DNA of 64,000 bases from Curtobacterium sp. MCSS17_015 (GTDB lineage Bacteria > Actinomycetota > Actinomycetes > Actinomycetales > Microbacteriaceae): the NCBI RefSeq assembly GCF_003234265.2, contig NZ_CP126256.1:1550001-1614000 (forward strand), written 5' to 3'. Under the pieces are notes generated by a model. It did no database searches, was not told the DNA's origin, and saw only the letters and a list, made by a program, of their open reading frames with translations. Within the stretch, counting starts at the first letter, position 1. Each line of letters opens with the position of its first letter. Shown piece by piece: positions 31,995 through 39,499 of this stretch. Made by a program: the position numbers and the translations under genes.

Positions 31995-32075
31995 ACGCCC
32001 GGGCGGTTCTCGCGAGGCTCTCAGGAGCGCTCCAACGAGCACCCGGTCGCGCACCTGACGGGGGCTCGGCGTGCG

Positions 32076-32987
32076 TCAGTACATCCGGCTCGTGGCCGTG
32101 CTCGTCACGGTGCCCCGGACGGCACCGCCGACCAGACGCACCCAGAGTGTCCCGCTCAGCGACGTCGCCGACAGGGACACCGTGCCGTGCAGGGCGTCCT
32201 CGCGGGGGTAGCAGGCGCTCGTGCCCTCGATGCGGTCGGCCGTCGCGACCAGGCAGACGGTGGAACCGTCCCGCCCGACGCCGGCCCAGACGTTCCACGG
32301 CGTGGCCGAGGCCTCACCGGACAGCGACCGGTTCGTGAACACCAGGCGTGTCGTCCGGAGTGAGACCGGCGCCTCGACGGACCCGGGGAGCTGGTCGGCG
32401 AACGTCTGTGGCAGGTCGAGCATCTGTTCGACGGTCACCGTCCCGGCCGCCGGGGTGACCGTCGTCGTCGCGGGTCGTGCTGCGCTCGTGCCGACCGAGA
32501 GCCCGACTCCCGTGCCCACGACGAGACCGACGACGACGGCCCCGCCGCCGAGCGCCCACAGCACGGTCCGGTCGGTCCGCCGCGCGCGCCCGACCAGACG
32601 CCGGACAGCGCCCAGGAGGCCCGTGCCGCGCCGGTCCGTCCCGCCGCGGTCCGCCTCGTCGTCGTCCACCGCAGGGCCGTCGCTGCCCGCACCGGTCGCG
32701 GTGTCCACACGCCCTCCGGGGGTGGTGCCGTCGGACGACCCGACCGGGAGGGTGCCGGACGGTGAGCGGGTGGGCACCGGAGCCGTCGCCGGGTCCGCCC
32801 GCCGTCGCGTGTCCGGAGCGGACCGTGTGCCGGACGGGGGAGCGGTGCGGGCCCGTCCCCGGGCCTCCCGGTCGAGATCGGCCAGGGCCATCCGGGCGCG
32901 CACGGCCTCGGCGGGTGTGGACGCGGCGCCCCAGGCGACGCGTTCGAGACGGGCACGTGCTGCCGCGTCGTCGTCGGTCCGGCTCAT
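32076..32987 (-). CDS. Membrane-anchored protein with disordered cytoplasmic half, unknown function
   Basis: Predicted 303 aa, ATG 32987 with GAGGAG 6 nt upstream. Residues 1-35 are a charged helix (ARARLERVAWGAASTPAEAV), 36-135 a Pro/Arg/Thr/Asp-rich disordered stretch, ~145-170 one membrane helix (VLWALGGGAVVVGLVVGTGVGL), and 175-303 an extracytoplasmic beta-rich domain with a single Cys pair (TVCLV, SACYP). No known family is recognised. Topology resembles anchored sensors or anti-sigma-like proteins, but no matching motif is seen. Confidence 0.75.
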   Translation of the reverse strand: MSRTDDDAAARARLERVAWGAASTPAEAVRARMALADLDREARGRARTAPPSGTRSAPDTRRRADPATAPVPTRSPSGTLPVGSSDGTTPGGRVDTATGAGSDGPAVDDDEADRGGTDRRGTGLLGAVRRLVGRARRTDRTVLWALGGGAVVVGLVVGTGVGLSVGTSAARPATTTVTPAAGTVTVEQMLDLPQTFADQLPGSVEAPVSLRTTRLVFTNRSLSGEASATPWNVWAGVGRDGSTVCLVATADRIEGTSACYPREDALHGTVSLSATSLSGTLWVRLVGGAVRGTVTSTATSRMY

Positions 32988-33062
32988 GCGCGCTCCTCGT
33001 CGTCACGCCTCTGCTCAGCCTGCCACCGGCACGGTGTCGGCGCGCACCCAGACCGGGGGGAG

Positions 33063-33068
33063 TACGCC
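33063..33068 (+). promoter_or_regulatory. -10 box of leaderless small acidic protein gene
   Basis: TACGCC, 6 nt before ATG 33075; the only ribosome-like sequence is GGGGG directly against the start. Confidence 0.4.
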
Positions 33069-33074
33069 CGGGGG

Positions 33075-33335
33075 ATGACCACCGCGCAGAACGACCAGTC
33101 GCCCGACCCTGCCGTCCCCGCCGACGCCACCGGATCCACGCCGGCGGACGTCGACGAGGAGACCCTCGAACCGCTCAGCAACGACACGCAGTCGGGCGAG
33201 GCCGACTACGTCGCGACGAGCCCGGGCGGGAGCGGTACCGAGCGGCACGTGCCCCTGCCCGAGGAGGAACAGGGTCGTGACACCGAGTACGACCCGGTCG
33301 ACCAGGGGCCGCAGCAGGAGGGCCAGGGCGGCTGA
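33075..33335 (+). CDS. Small acidic protein of unknown function
   Basis: Predicted 86 aa, strongly acidic and Gln/Gly/Pro-rich, with no membrane segment or cysteine. It begins TTAQNDQSPDPAVPADATG and ends QGPQQEGQGG; the middle LEPLSNDTQSGEADYVATS may be the only ordered part. It is probably disordered. Codon third positions are GC-rich as in neighbours and a leaderless -10 precedes it, so I take it as real. It is convergent with the YidC-like gene. Confidence 0.65.
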   Translation: MTTAQNDQSPDPAVPADATGSTPADVDEETLEPLSNDTQSGEADYVATSPGGSGTERHVPLPEEEQGRDTEYDPVDQGPQQEGQGG

Positions 33336-33397
33336 CGCCCAGCGGGGCGCGGCTCGACCGTGCCCTGCTGGTCACCCCGCCCTCGGTCGTCCCCCGA

Positions 33398-34150
33398 CTA
33401 GCGGACCAGGCGGCGGAGGGCGGCGCGCTCACCGAGCGTCCAGACCGCGCTCGTCACGACGTACAGTGCGGCGGCGAGCGGGACGACCGCGGCGAAGACG
33501 ACCGAGACGAACGGCACCCACCGTGCGATGCCCGCCGCGACCGCAGCGCCGGGTGCGGTGGCGTCGGACGCCGCTGGGCCCGGCGCGACGACCGGGTTCC
33601 AGTGGAGCTGCGCCCGGCGGGTCAGCTCGACCGTGACGGCGAGCACGGCGAGCAGCACGAGGACGACCCAGGCGTGCACCCACAGCGGTGACGTGACGAC
33701 CGCGACCGCCGACTGCGCGAGCGGGATGCCGGCGAGGGTTGCGCGAAGCAGGGCGTTGACGGTCCCGTCGATGCTCACGTGGGTGCAGAGCGTGTACAGC
33801 AGCGAGACGACCGGCGCCTGCGCGAGGACGGGCAGGCACCCGGCGAGCGGTGACACGCCCTCCGCGGTGTACAGCTCCTGCAGCGAGCGCTGGAACCGTA
33901 CCGTGTCACGGCCGGCTCGCCGCCGGAGTTCGGCGATCCGGGGTGCGAGGCGCCGGCGGTCCCGCTCCGCGCGCACCTGCAGGACGGACAGCGGGACGAG
34001 CAGGACGCGGACGGCGAGCGTCAGCACGACGACGGCGAGTGCCGCCGCCATCGGTCCCACGACGGGGGTGAGCAGTTCGGTGAGGGCGGTGACGGCGGTC
34101 GCGCCGGTGTGCAGCACGGCGTCGAGGCCAGGCAGGGTGGTGATGTCCAC
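33398..34150 (-). CDS. YidC/Oxa1-family membrane protein insertase (short paralogue)
   Basis: Predicted 250 aa from GTG 34150 with AAGGA 8 nt upstream; a much longer open frame upstream is antisense to the Clp gene. About five hydrophobic segments. The family signature lies around residues 45-120: VRVLLVPLSVLQVRAERDRRR (the hydrophilic-groove Arg), then ELYTAEGVSPLAGCLPVLAQAPVVSLLYTL. It lacks the long C-terminal basic tail typical of the main actinobacterial YidC near oriC, so it is probably a second, specialised insertase. A DUF6412 gene precedes it. Confidence 0.85.
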   Translation of the reverse strand: MDITTLPGLDAVLHTGATAVTALTELLTPVVGPMAAALAVVVLTLAVRVLLVPLSVLQVRAERDRRRLAPRIAELRRRAGRDTVRFQRSLQELYTAEGVSPLAGCLPVLAQAPVVSLLYTLCTHVSIDGTVNALLRATLAGIPLAQSAVAVVTSPLWVHAWVVLVLLAVLAVTVELTRRAQLHWNPVVAPGPAASDATAPGAAVAAGIARWVPFVSVVFAAVVPLAAALYVVTSAVWTLGERAALRRLVR

Positions 34151-34203
34151 GGGGGTCCTTCGATCGATGGGTCGGGGCGTCTGCGGCCCGACACCGACCG
34201 GTG

Positions 34204-34536
34204 TCAGACCGCCGAGACGGCTCCCGGTGCCCGCGGTCGGGCGTGCCCGTCCGCGTCGGGGTCGCTCCACGCGATCCGGGTGGCGAGATCCGGGGCGTTC
34301 GAGGGCACCCGGGGGGCGGCGCCGACCGCTCCGATGAGGAGGGCGACGAGACGCAGCACGAGTGCGGCCGCGGCGAGCGCCGCGATCCCCGCGACCGTGA
34401 GACCCATCGCGGTGACCCCGAGCACGGCGACCGTGATCGCCGGTGGAGCGCCGAGTGTCGGCAACTGGGCGAGTGCGGCGGGGTCGAGTGCGTGCAGCGC
34501 GGCGACCACGCGGAGCAGCACCTCGATGACGGTCAT
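34204..34536 (-). CDS. DUF6412 small membrane protein
   Basis: Predicted 110 aa from ATG 34536. Two hydrophobic segments (AITVAVLGVTAMGLTVAG and ALAAAALVLRLVALLIGAVG) and a short cytoplasmic tail ending RPRAPGAVSAV. It resembles DUF6412 proteins, which in actinobacteria commonly pair with a short YidC, as here (53-nt gap). TACGCT lies 10 nt before the start. Function unknown; a partner or substrate of the insertase is a reasonable guess. Confidence 0.75.
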   Translation of the reverse strand: MTVIEVLLRVVAALHALDPAALAQLPTLGAPPAITVAVLGVTAMGLTVAGIAALAAAALVLRLVALLIGAVGAAPRVPSNAPDLATRIAWSDPDADGHARPRAPGAVSAV

Positions 34537-34603
34537 GGTGCGGCTCAGCGTAGCGTCCGCGAGCCTCCGTCGGCGTGCCGGTCGTGCGGGGCAGGATCGG
34601 TGC

Positions 34604-35089
34604 ATGAGCGCAGCTTCCCCGAGCACCCCGGCGACTCTCGCGCTGGAGCGGGCCGGCGTCCCGTACACCCCACACGTCTACGAGCACCACGAGAGCGCGA
34701 CGAACTTCGGCGAAGAGGCCGCGGCGGCGCTCGGGCTGCGTGAGGAGCAGGTGTTCAAGACCCTCGTCGTGTCGGTGGACGGCGAGCTCGCGGTGGCGAT
34801 CGTCCCCGTGGCGGACCGGCTCGACCTCAAGGCGATCGCAGCCGCCGTCGGCGGGAAGAAGGCCTCGCTCGCCGACCCGACGCTCGCGGAACGTCGCACC
34901 GGGTACGTCGTCGGCGGGATCAGTCCGGTCGGGCAGCGCACCCGTCTGCGCACCGTCCTCGACGCCTCGGCCGCCGACCACCCGACGATCTTCGTGTCGG
35001 GCGGGCGTCGCGGGTTCGACGTCGAGCTGGCCCCGGCGGACCTGGCACGGGTCACGGACGCGAGCACAGCGACCATCACCCGGACCTGA
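34604..35089 (+). CDS. ybaK: YbaK/EbsC-type Cys-tRNA(Pro) deacylase
   Basis: Predicted 161 aa. It is a single YbaK editing domain: TLALERAGVPYTPHVYEHHE, FKTLVVSVDGELAVAIVPV, the Lys in AAAVGGKKASLADP, and YVVGGISPVGQRTRLRTVLD are the conserved blocks. The enzyme hydrolyses mischarged Cys-tRNA(Pro) in trans. CAGGAT 6 nt before ATG 34604 suggests a leaderless start, close to the divergent DUF6412 promoter. Length matches the stand-alone family. Confidence 0.88.
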   Translation: MSAASPSTPATLALERAGVPYTPHVYEHHESATNFGEEAAAALGLREEQVFKTLVVSVDGELAVAIVPVADRLDLKAIAAAVGGKKASLADPTLAERRTGYVVGGISPVGQRTRLRTVLDASAADHPTIFVSGGRRGFDVELAPADLARVTDASTATITRT

Positions 35090-35147
35090 GTCGACCCGCC
35101 GCAACTTTTTCCTCCAGACGGGAATGGCGACGGTCCTCCTGCGTTGC

Positions 35148-35168
35148 ATTGAGCCGAAGGCACTCAAG
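35148..35168 (+). promoter_or_regulatory. HAIR element (HspR operator) upstream of the Clp ATPase gene
   Basis: ATTGAGC-CGAAGGC-ACTCAAG matches the HspR-associated inverted repeat CTTGAGT-N7-ACTCAAG in 12 of 14 positions with exact spacing. It ends 17 nt before the start codon, overlapping the promoter or early leader, as expected for repression that is lifted by heat or proteotoxic stress. Confidence 0.8.
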
Positions 35169-35185
35169 TTCCTCAGGAGGTCCCT

Positions 35186-37774
35186 TTGCCACAGACGTTC
35201 GGCCCGACCGGCGGCAACGACTCGTTCGACGAGTTCCTCGCACGACTGCTCGCGGCTTCCCAGAACCCCGGCCAGTCCCAGCGGTCCATGCCGTTCGGAC
35301 GACCGGTCGACATCACGCGGCTCCTCAGCCGGCGTACCCACGAGCTGCTCCAGCAGACGGCCGCGTACGCGGTCGAGCAGGGCCAGCACGAGATCGACGC
35401 CCTGCACGTCCTGCACGTGCTCGTCGGCACCGAGCCCTTCGCCGCCGTGCTGCGGTCCGCGGGGGCCGATCCCGAGCGGTTCGCCGCCGAGGTCGAGCAG
35501 CGCCTGCCGATGCCGTCCGGCGACCGACCGGAGGGCCGTCCGGCGCTGACCCCGTCGGCGCAACGGATCCTGCTCGAGGCCACCCAGGCCGCGCGCGGCT
35601 TCGGCAGCACGTACACCGACCCCGAGCACGTCTTCTTCGTGCTCGTCACGGACCAGGACACGGTCGCGGGCCAGCTGCTCGCGAGCGCCGGCGTCACCCC
35701 GCAGGTGATGCAGTCCTACGCGCAGGAAGCGGCCGAGGCCGCACGAGAGGGGCGTCCCATGCCCGGCACCACCGCTCAGCAGGACCAGCAGTCGGAGACG
35801 CCGACGCTGGACCAGTTCGGCACCGACCTCACCGCCCGCGCCCGCGAGGGTCGCATCGACCCGGTGATCGGCCGCGCCGACGAGATCGAGCAGGCCGTCG
35901 AGATCCTGCTCCGTCGCACCAAGAACAACCCGGTCCTCATCGGCGAGCCCGGCGTCGGCAAGACCGCCATCGTCGAGGGGCTCGCCCAGCGCATCGTCGA
36001 CGGCGACGTCCCGGCCCTGCTGCAGGGCAAGCGGGTCGTCGCGCTCGACCTGCCCGGCATGCTCGCCGGCACCCGCTACCGTGGTGACTTCGAGGAACGC
36101 CTGACGAAGGCGATGGACGAGATCGCCGCACACGCCGACGAGCTCATCGTGTTCGTCGACGAACTCCACACGGTCGTCGGCGCCGGCGGCGGCGGCGAGG
36201 GCGGTGCCATGGACGCGGGCAACATCCTCAAGCCGCGCTTGGCCCGGGGCGACCTGCACCTGGTCGGCGCGACGACGCTGAACGAGTACCGCCGCATCGA
36301 GAAGGACGCCGCCCTCGAGCGCCGCTTCCAGCCCGTCACGGTGGGGGAGCCGAGCGTCGAGGACGCCGTCGCGATCCTCGCCGGTCTCAGCCCCCGGTAC
36401 GCCGAGCACCACGACGTGACCTACGCCGACGACGCCATCCGCGCCGCCGTCGAACTCTCCCACCGGTACGTCACCGACCGGCACCTGCCGGACAAGGCGA
36501 TCGACCTCATCGACCAGGCCGGCGCCCGCCGCCGCCTCGCCCGCTCGGGCGACGTCGACGTCGAGGGGCTCCGTGCCCAGGTCGCCGACCTGACGGCCCG
36601 GAAGGACCGCGCGGTCGCGGAGGAGCAGTACGAGGAGGCCTCGGACCTGCGGGACGAGATCGCCGGACTGGAGGCGCGGATCACCGCCGCCGCCACCGGT
36701 GACGTCGAGCGCGCCTCCGTCCCGTCGCCCGCGGACGACGTCATCACCGAAGCGGACATCGCCGCCGTGGTGTCACGCGCCACCGGCATCCCGGTGACCC
36801 GCCTCGGTTCCGCCGACAAGACCCGACTCGCCGCCCTGGAGTCGGAACTGCACGACCGGGTGGTCGGACAGGACGACGCGGTGCGGGCGATCGCGAAGGC
36901 GGTCCGGCGCAGCCGCACCGGCATGGGCGACCCGCGTCGCCCGGTCGGCAGCTTCCTCTTCCTCGGTCCGACCGGTGTCGGCAAGACCGAACTCGCCAAG
37001 GCGTTGGCCGCGTCGCTGTTCGGTGACGAGTCGGCGATGCTCCGCTTCGACATGAGCGAGTTCGGCGAGCGGCACACGGTCTCGCGGCTCGTCGGTGCCC
37101 CTCCGGGGTACGTCGGCTACGACGAGGCCGGCCAGCTCACCGAGCGCGTCCGTCGGAACCCGTACTCGGTGATCCTGCTCGACGAGGTCGAGAAGGCGCA
37201 CCCCGACGTCTTCAACCTGCTGCTGCAGGTGCTCGACGACGGCCGGCTCACCGACGGCCAGGGCCGGACGGTCGACTTCCGGAACACGGTGGTCATCATG
37301 ACCTCGAACATCGGGTCGGAGTTCCTGGCCTCCCGCTCGGGCGCGCTCGGGTTCTCGGTGGCCGCCGACGGCGGCTACGCGGAAGACGACCTGCGCAACC
37401 GGGTGATGGGCAAGCTCCGCGAGTCGATGCGGCCGGAGTTCATCAACCGCATCGACGAGATCGTGCTCTTCCGCAAGCTCGAGCGCGGGCAGCTGCGGTC
37501 GATCGTGTCGCTCCTGCTGCAGGAGACGGCGTTCCGGCTCGCCGCGCAGGGCATGGTCCTGTCGGTGTCCGAGGCGGCGACCGACTGGCTCGCCGAGCAC
37601 GGGTACGAGCCGGAGTACGGCGCCCGTCCGTTGCGCCGGCTGATCCAGCGCGAGGTCGACGACCGGATCGCCGAACTGGTGGTCGACGGGTCCGCGCACG
37701 AGGGTGACACGGTACGGATCGACATCGCCGACGGCTCGGTCGTCGCCGTGGTCGCCGCTCCCGTCGCGGTCTAG
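35186..37774 (+). CDS. Clp/Hsp100 AAA+ ATPase, ClpC-like
   Basis: Predicted 862 aa from TTG 35186 with AGGAGG 6 nt upstream. Residues 1-50 are Gly/Asn/Arg-rich, ~55-190 are two Clp_N repeats, and AAA-1 has [13 protein letters not shown] and [11 protein letters not shown] short UVR-like coiled coil follows ([19 protein letters not shown]), and AAA-2 has [13 protein letters not shown] and [13 protein letters not shown]. The short middle domain and a SGALGFSV loop at the ClpP-docking position (LGF) make it ClpC-like and protease-associated rather than a ClpB disaggregase, although the HAIR operator is more typical of clpB. A strong terminator follows 17 nt after the stop. Confidence 0.9.
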   Translation: MPQTFGPTGGNDSFDEFLARLLAASQNPGQSQRSMPFGRPVDITRLLSRRTHELLQQTAAYAVEQGQHEIDALHVLHVLVGTEPFAAVLRSAGADPERFAAEVEQRLPMPSGDRPEGRPALTPSAQRILLEATQAARGFGSTYTDPEHVFFVLVTDQDTVAGQLLASAGVTPQVMQSYAQEAAEAAREGRPMPGTTAQQDQQSETPTLDQFGTDLTARAREGRIDPVIGRADEIEQAVEILLRRTKNNPVLIGEPGVGKTAIVEGLAQRIVDGDVPALLQGKRVVALDLPGMLAGTRYRGDFEERLTKAMDEIAAHADELIVFVDELHTVVGAGGGGEGGAMDAGNILKPRLARGDLHLVGATTLNEYRRIEKDAALERRFQPVTVGEPSVEDAVAILAGLSPRYAEHHDVTYADDAIRAAVELSHRYVTDRHLPDKAIDLIDQAGARRRLARSGDVDVEGLRAQVADLTARKDRAVAEEQYEEASDLRDEIAGLEARITAAATGDVERASVPSPADDVITEADIAAVVSRATGIPVTRLGSADKTRLAALESELHDRVVGQDDAVRAIAKAVRRSRTGMGDPRRPVGSFLFLGPTGVGKTELAKALAASLFGDESAMLRFDMSEFGERHTVSRLVGAPPGYVGYDEAGQLTERVRRNPYSVILLDEVEKAHPDVFNLLLQVLDDGRLTDGQGRTVDFRNTVVIMTSNIGSEFLASRSGALGFSVAADGGYAEDDLRNRVMGKLRESMRPEFINRIDEIVLFRKLERGQLRSIVSLLLQETAFRLAAQGMVLSVSEAATDWLAEHGYEPEYGARPLRRLIQREVDDRIAELVVDGSAHEGDTVRIDIADGSVVAVVAAPVAV

Positions 37775-37790
37775 TCCTGTCGATGACGTC

Positions 37791-37826
37791 AGAAGCCCCC
37801 CGGCACTCCGGTGCCGGGGGGCTTCT
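37791..37826 (+). terminator. Intrinsic terminator of the Clp ATPase gene
   Basis: A perfect 16-bp inverted repeat, AGAAGCCCCCCGGCAC on the left, TCCG loop, exact complement on the right. It begins 17 nt after the TAG stop. No U-tract beyond TTCT. Confidence 0.85.
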
Positions 37827-37868
37827 CGTGTTCGCGGATGCAATTCCGCAAGAGATGGAGAAAAGGGG

Positions 37869-37903
37869 TTGCGGAGCCCGAGTCGACCTGGATAGTGTTC
37901 TCT
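37869..37903 (+). promoter_or_regulatory. Promoter upstream of the 22-codon micro-ORF (approximate position)
   Basis: TTGCGG, an 18-nt spacer and TAGTGT, one of the best two-box promoters in the window, in a locally AT-richer stretch after the Clp terminator. The predicted transcript has a ~75-nt leader with an imperfect hairpin (ATGCGTCGGGA/TCCCGCAT, near 37924-37948) before the micro-ORF. Confidence 0.5.
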
Positions 37904-37980
37904 CGACGCGAACGGACGACCGAATGCGTCGGGAATCACATCCCGCATCACCAGAGAACCGTGCCGAAAGGGGGCCGACA

Positions 37981-38049
37981 ATGATCACCACGCAGACGCC
38001 GTTCCGAGCAGTCCGTGGAACCACCGGTCCCACCGTCGGTTCCTGCTGA
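37981..38049 (+). CDS. 22-codon micro-ORF, candidate small peptide
   Basis: ATG 37981 is preceded by AAAGGGGG at a good distance and read to TGA 38047. The peptide begins MITTQTPFRAVRG and ends TTGPTVGSC. It is rich in Thr, with a single C-terminal Cys, and has no hydrophobic stretch. It lies between a clear promoter and a long structured non-coding region, which suits a leader peptide or small secreted/processed peptide. The Thr/Ser/Cys tail recalls RiPP cores, but no modifying enzyme is nearby. An 88-codon frame that contains it crosses the Clp terminator and is less likely. Confidence 0.45.
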   Translation: MITTQTPFRAVRGTTGPTVGSC

Positions 38050-38463
38050 CCGGACCTCCTCCCTGCCACCTGCCGTGCGCTGAGCCTCAGCTCGCGACCG
38101 GCTCCCGGCACCGATCCCGCACTGCCGGGCCGTTCCGACGGGCCTGACCGAGCGGGAGCGCCGCTGGGCGGCCCCGCTGGTCGGACGCCGTGGATTCCGC
38201 TCGTGCCGTCGCACGCGCGGGTCGCCGCGGTCCCCGACCGATCGCAGCGTCCGTCACCGCGACGATGAGGCGATCGACACGGTGGGCCGCCGTGGCCGGG
38301 AGAAGGCCGACCTGCAACGACCCGAAATGCTCGCTGGACCTCGCCGAGTGCATTCTCCCGGCATTCACGAGGTGTCTTCGTCGCGCCGCCTCGGCGACGC
38401 GACGGTCTTCCCGGTCGATTCGTCGACCCCTTTTTCCCGAAATGCATCCGAAATGGTGAACCA
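38050..38463 (+). other. About 410 nt without a convincing gene, hairpin-rich
   Basis: Between the micro-ORF and the 84-aa gene. Local inverted repeats include GCTGA-GCC-TCAGC (38079-38091) and CCCGGCA...TGCCGGG shortly after. Frames open here (38190-38459 plus, 38087-38488 minus) give Arg-rich, low-information proteins without ribosome sites. The last 130 nt are AT-richer than the surroundings. It may be an RNA leader or small RNA; I do not recognise a known RNA family. Confidence 0.5.
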
Positions 38464-38718
38464 ATGTCCTCCAAGACCGTCCTCCCACCCCCGAGACCCG
38501 TCCGGCCGCCGATCCGTGCTCCCCGGCCCGTGTCGCTGCCGGACCGGCTGGCGCTCCGCCTCGGCCTCGCCCTCATCGTGTGGAGCCGCCGCACCCGCCG
38601 TCAGCCGCACGAGGTCGACCCGGCCGCGGTGCTCCGCCGGCAGCGCGAGCACGAAGCGCGCCTCGCCCGCGAAGCCGAGTGGCTGATCCTCGGCGCCGGC
38701 ATGCACCTGTGGCGCTGA
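38464..38718 (+). CDS. Small basic protein of unknown function
   Basis: Predicted 84 aa from ATG 38464. A Pro/Arg-rich N-terminus (about residues 8-24) precedes a hydrophobic-basic helix LALRLGLALIVWSRRTRR and a charged helix LRRQREHEARLAREAEWL. Third codon positions are almost all G or C, supporting coding. No Shine-Dalgarno is visible and the upstream 130 nt are AT-rich, so translation may depend on the long leader. Similar small proteins occur in Microbacteriaceae, but I know no function. A 46-bp palindrome follows the stop. Confidence 0.7.
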   Translation: MSSKTVLPPPRPVRPPIRAPRPVSLPDRLALRLGLALIVWSRRTRRQPHEVDPAAVLRRQREHEARLAREAEWLILGAGMHLWR

Positions 38719-38761
38719 CCGGTCAGGCTCGGCGAGCGCGTCCTCGGCCACGGCCACGGCC

Positions 38762-38807
38762 ACGGACGGGAGGCACGGCACCAGCCGGTCCCGAGCCTCC
38801 CGTCCGT
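38762..38807. repeat. 46-bp imperfect palindrome (terminator-like repeat family, copy 2)
   Basis: Left arm ACGGACGGGAGGCACGGCAC(CAG), right arm complementary at 20 of 23 positions. It lies 44 nt after the 84-aa gene and 60 nt before the apt promoter, on genes of the same strand. It shares the GGACGGGAGGC/GCCTCCCGTCC arms with 19443-19482 and 59904-59951. Confidence 0.7.
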
Positions 38808-38867
38808 CCCGTCCGCACGCACCCGCTCCACCCGCCCGGGGCGTCACGGCCGTGCGCCGTCGGCCCG

Positions 38868-38873
38868 TACGGT
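38868..38873 (+). promoter_or_regulatory. -10 box of leaderless apt
   Basis: TACGGT, 7 nt (TGACGAC) before ATG 38881; no ribosome site. Confidence 0.6.
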
Positions 38874-38880
38874 TGACGAC

Positions 38881-39423
38881 ATGACCGACACCGCCGCCGC
38901 CCTCGTCGAGCGCCTCACCCAGATCGTCCCCGACTTCCCGAAGGCGGGCGTGCTCTTCCGCGACGTCACCCCGGTGTTCGCCGACCCGATCGCGTTCGGT
39001 CGGGTCTGCGAGGCCCTCGCCGCGCCGTTCGCGATCGGTGCGGGCTTCGCCGCCGTCGCCGGCATCGAGGCACGCGGGTTCGCCCTCGCCGGTGGCATCG
39101 CCGCGCAGCACCAGGTCGGCGTGCTCACCGTCCGCAAGGCCGGCAAGCTCCCCGGCGAGGTCCTCAGCGAGCAGTACGCGCTCGAGTACGGCGAGGCCGA
39201 ACTCGAACTCCGCCCCGGGCAGCTCGAGCCGGGCACCCGGGTGCTCGTCGTCGACGACGTCCTCGCCACCGGCGGCACGGCAGCCGCGACCGTGACGCTG
39301 CTCGAGCGCGCCGGGTACGAGGCGATCGGGTTCGCCGCGCTGCTCGAACTCGACGGGCTCTCCGGGCGTGAGCGCCTCGAGCCGCGCCTGCCCGTCACCA
39401 CGCTCGGCGCCGTCCCCGCCTGA
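38881..39423 (+). CDS. apt: Adenine phosphoribosyltransferase
   Basis: Predicted 180 aa, normal length. The PRPP-binding loop is [18 protein letters not shown], the N-terminal [17 protein letters not shown] and the [12 protein letters not shown] loop are typical of APRT, and the Glu-Arg-like [16 protein letters not shown] segment confers adenine specificity. It salvages adenine with PRPP to AMP. It is leaderless and 77 nt upstream of thrS, which has its own promoter. In many actinobacteria apt lies between secF and relA instead. Confidence 0.93.
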   Translation: MTDTAAALVERLTQIVPDFPKAGVLFRDVTPVFADPIAFGRVCEALAAPFAIGAGFAAVAGIEARGFALAGGIAAQHQVGVLTVRKAGKLPGEVLSEQYALEYGEAELELRPGQLEPGTRVLVVDDVLATGGTAAATVTLLERAGYEAIGFAALLELDGLSGRERLEPRLPVTTLGAVPA

Positions 39424-39459
39424 GCGCGACGGCGTCCCGGGGTGGACCCGTGACGCCAC

Positions 39460-39465
39460 TACCAT
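39460..39465 (+). promoter_or_regulatory. -10 box of thrS
   Basis: TACCAT, 34 nt before GTG 39500. The short leader holds GAGGGAGC at 39483-39490. I see no T-box. Confidence 0.5.
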
Positions 39466-39499
39466 TGACGCACCACCAGACCGAGGGAGCCCCACCATC

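Noticed and set aside
33398..36484. A 1028-codon open frame on the minus strand
   Set aside because: Only the last 250 codons (from GTG 34150) encode a recognisable YidC. The rest is antisense to the YbaK and Clp genes and low-complexity, a by-product of high GC.
35186..37774. Annotation of the Clp ATPase as ClpB
   Set aside because: The long ClpB coiled-coil middle domain is missing and a UVR-like segment plus LGF loop are present, pointing to ClpC type despite the HAIR operator.
37783..38049. An 88-codon frame containing the micro-ORF
   Set aside because: It begins 9 nt after the Clp stop and runs through the 16-bp terminator stem and the promoter; the internal ATG 37981 has the only good ribosome site.
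38190..38459. An 89-codon plus frame and a 134-codon minus frame (38087-38488) in the non-coding stretch
   Set aside because: Both are Arg/Ala/Ser-rich, lack ribosome sites and domains, and show codon patterns of shadow frames.
38050..38463. Possible tmRNA, RNase P RNA or SRP RNA
   Set aside because: No tRNA-like ends, no GAGGAAAGTC-type RNase P core and no SRP tetraloop region could be found.
39466..39499. T-box or other riboswitch before thrS
   Set aside because: The leader is only about 30 nt and holds little besides a ribosome site.
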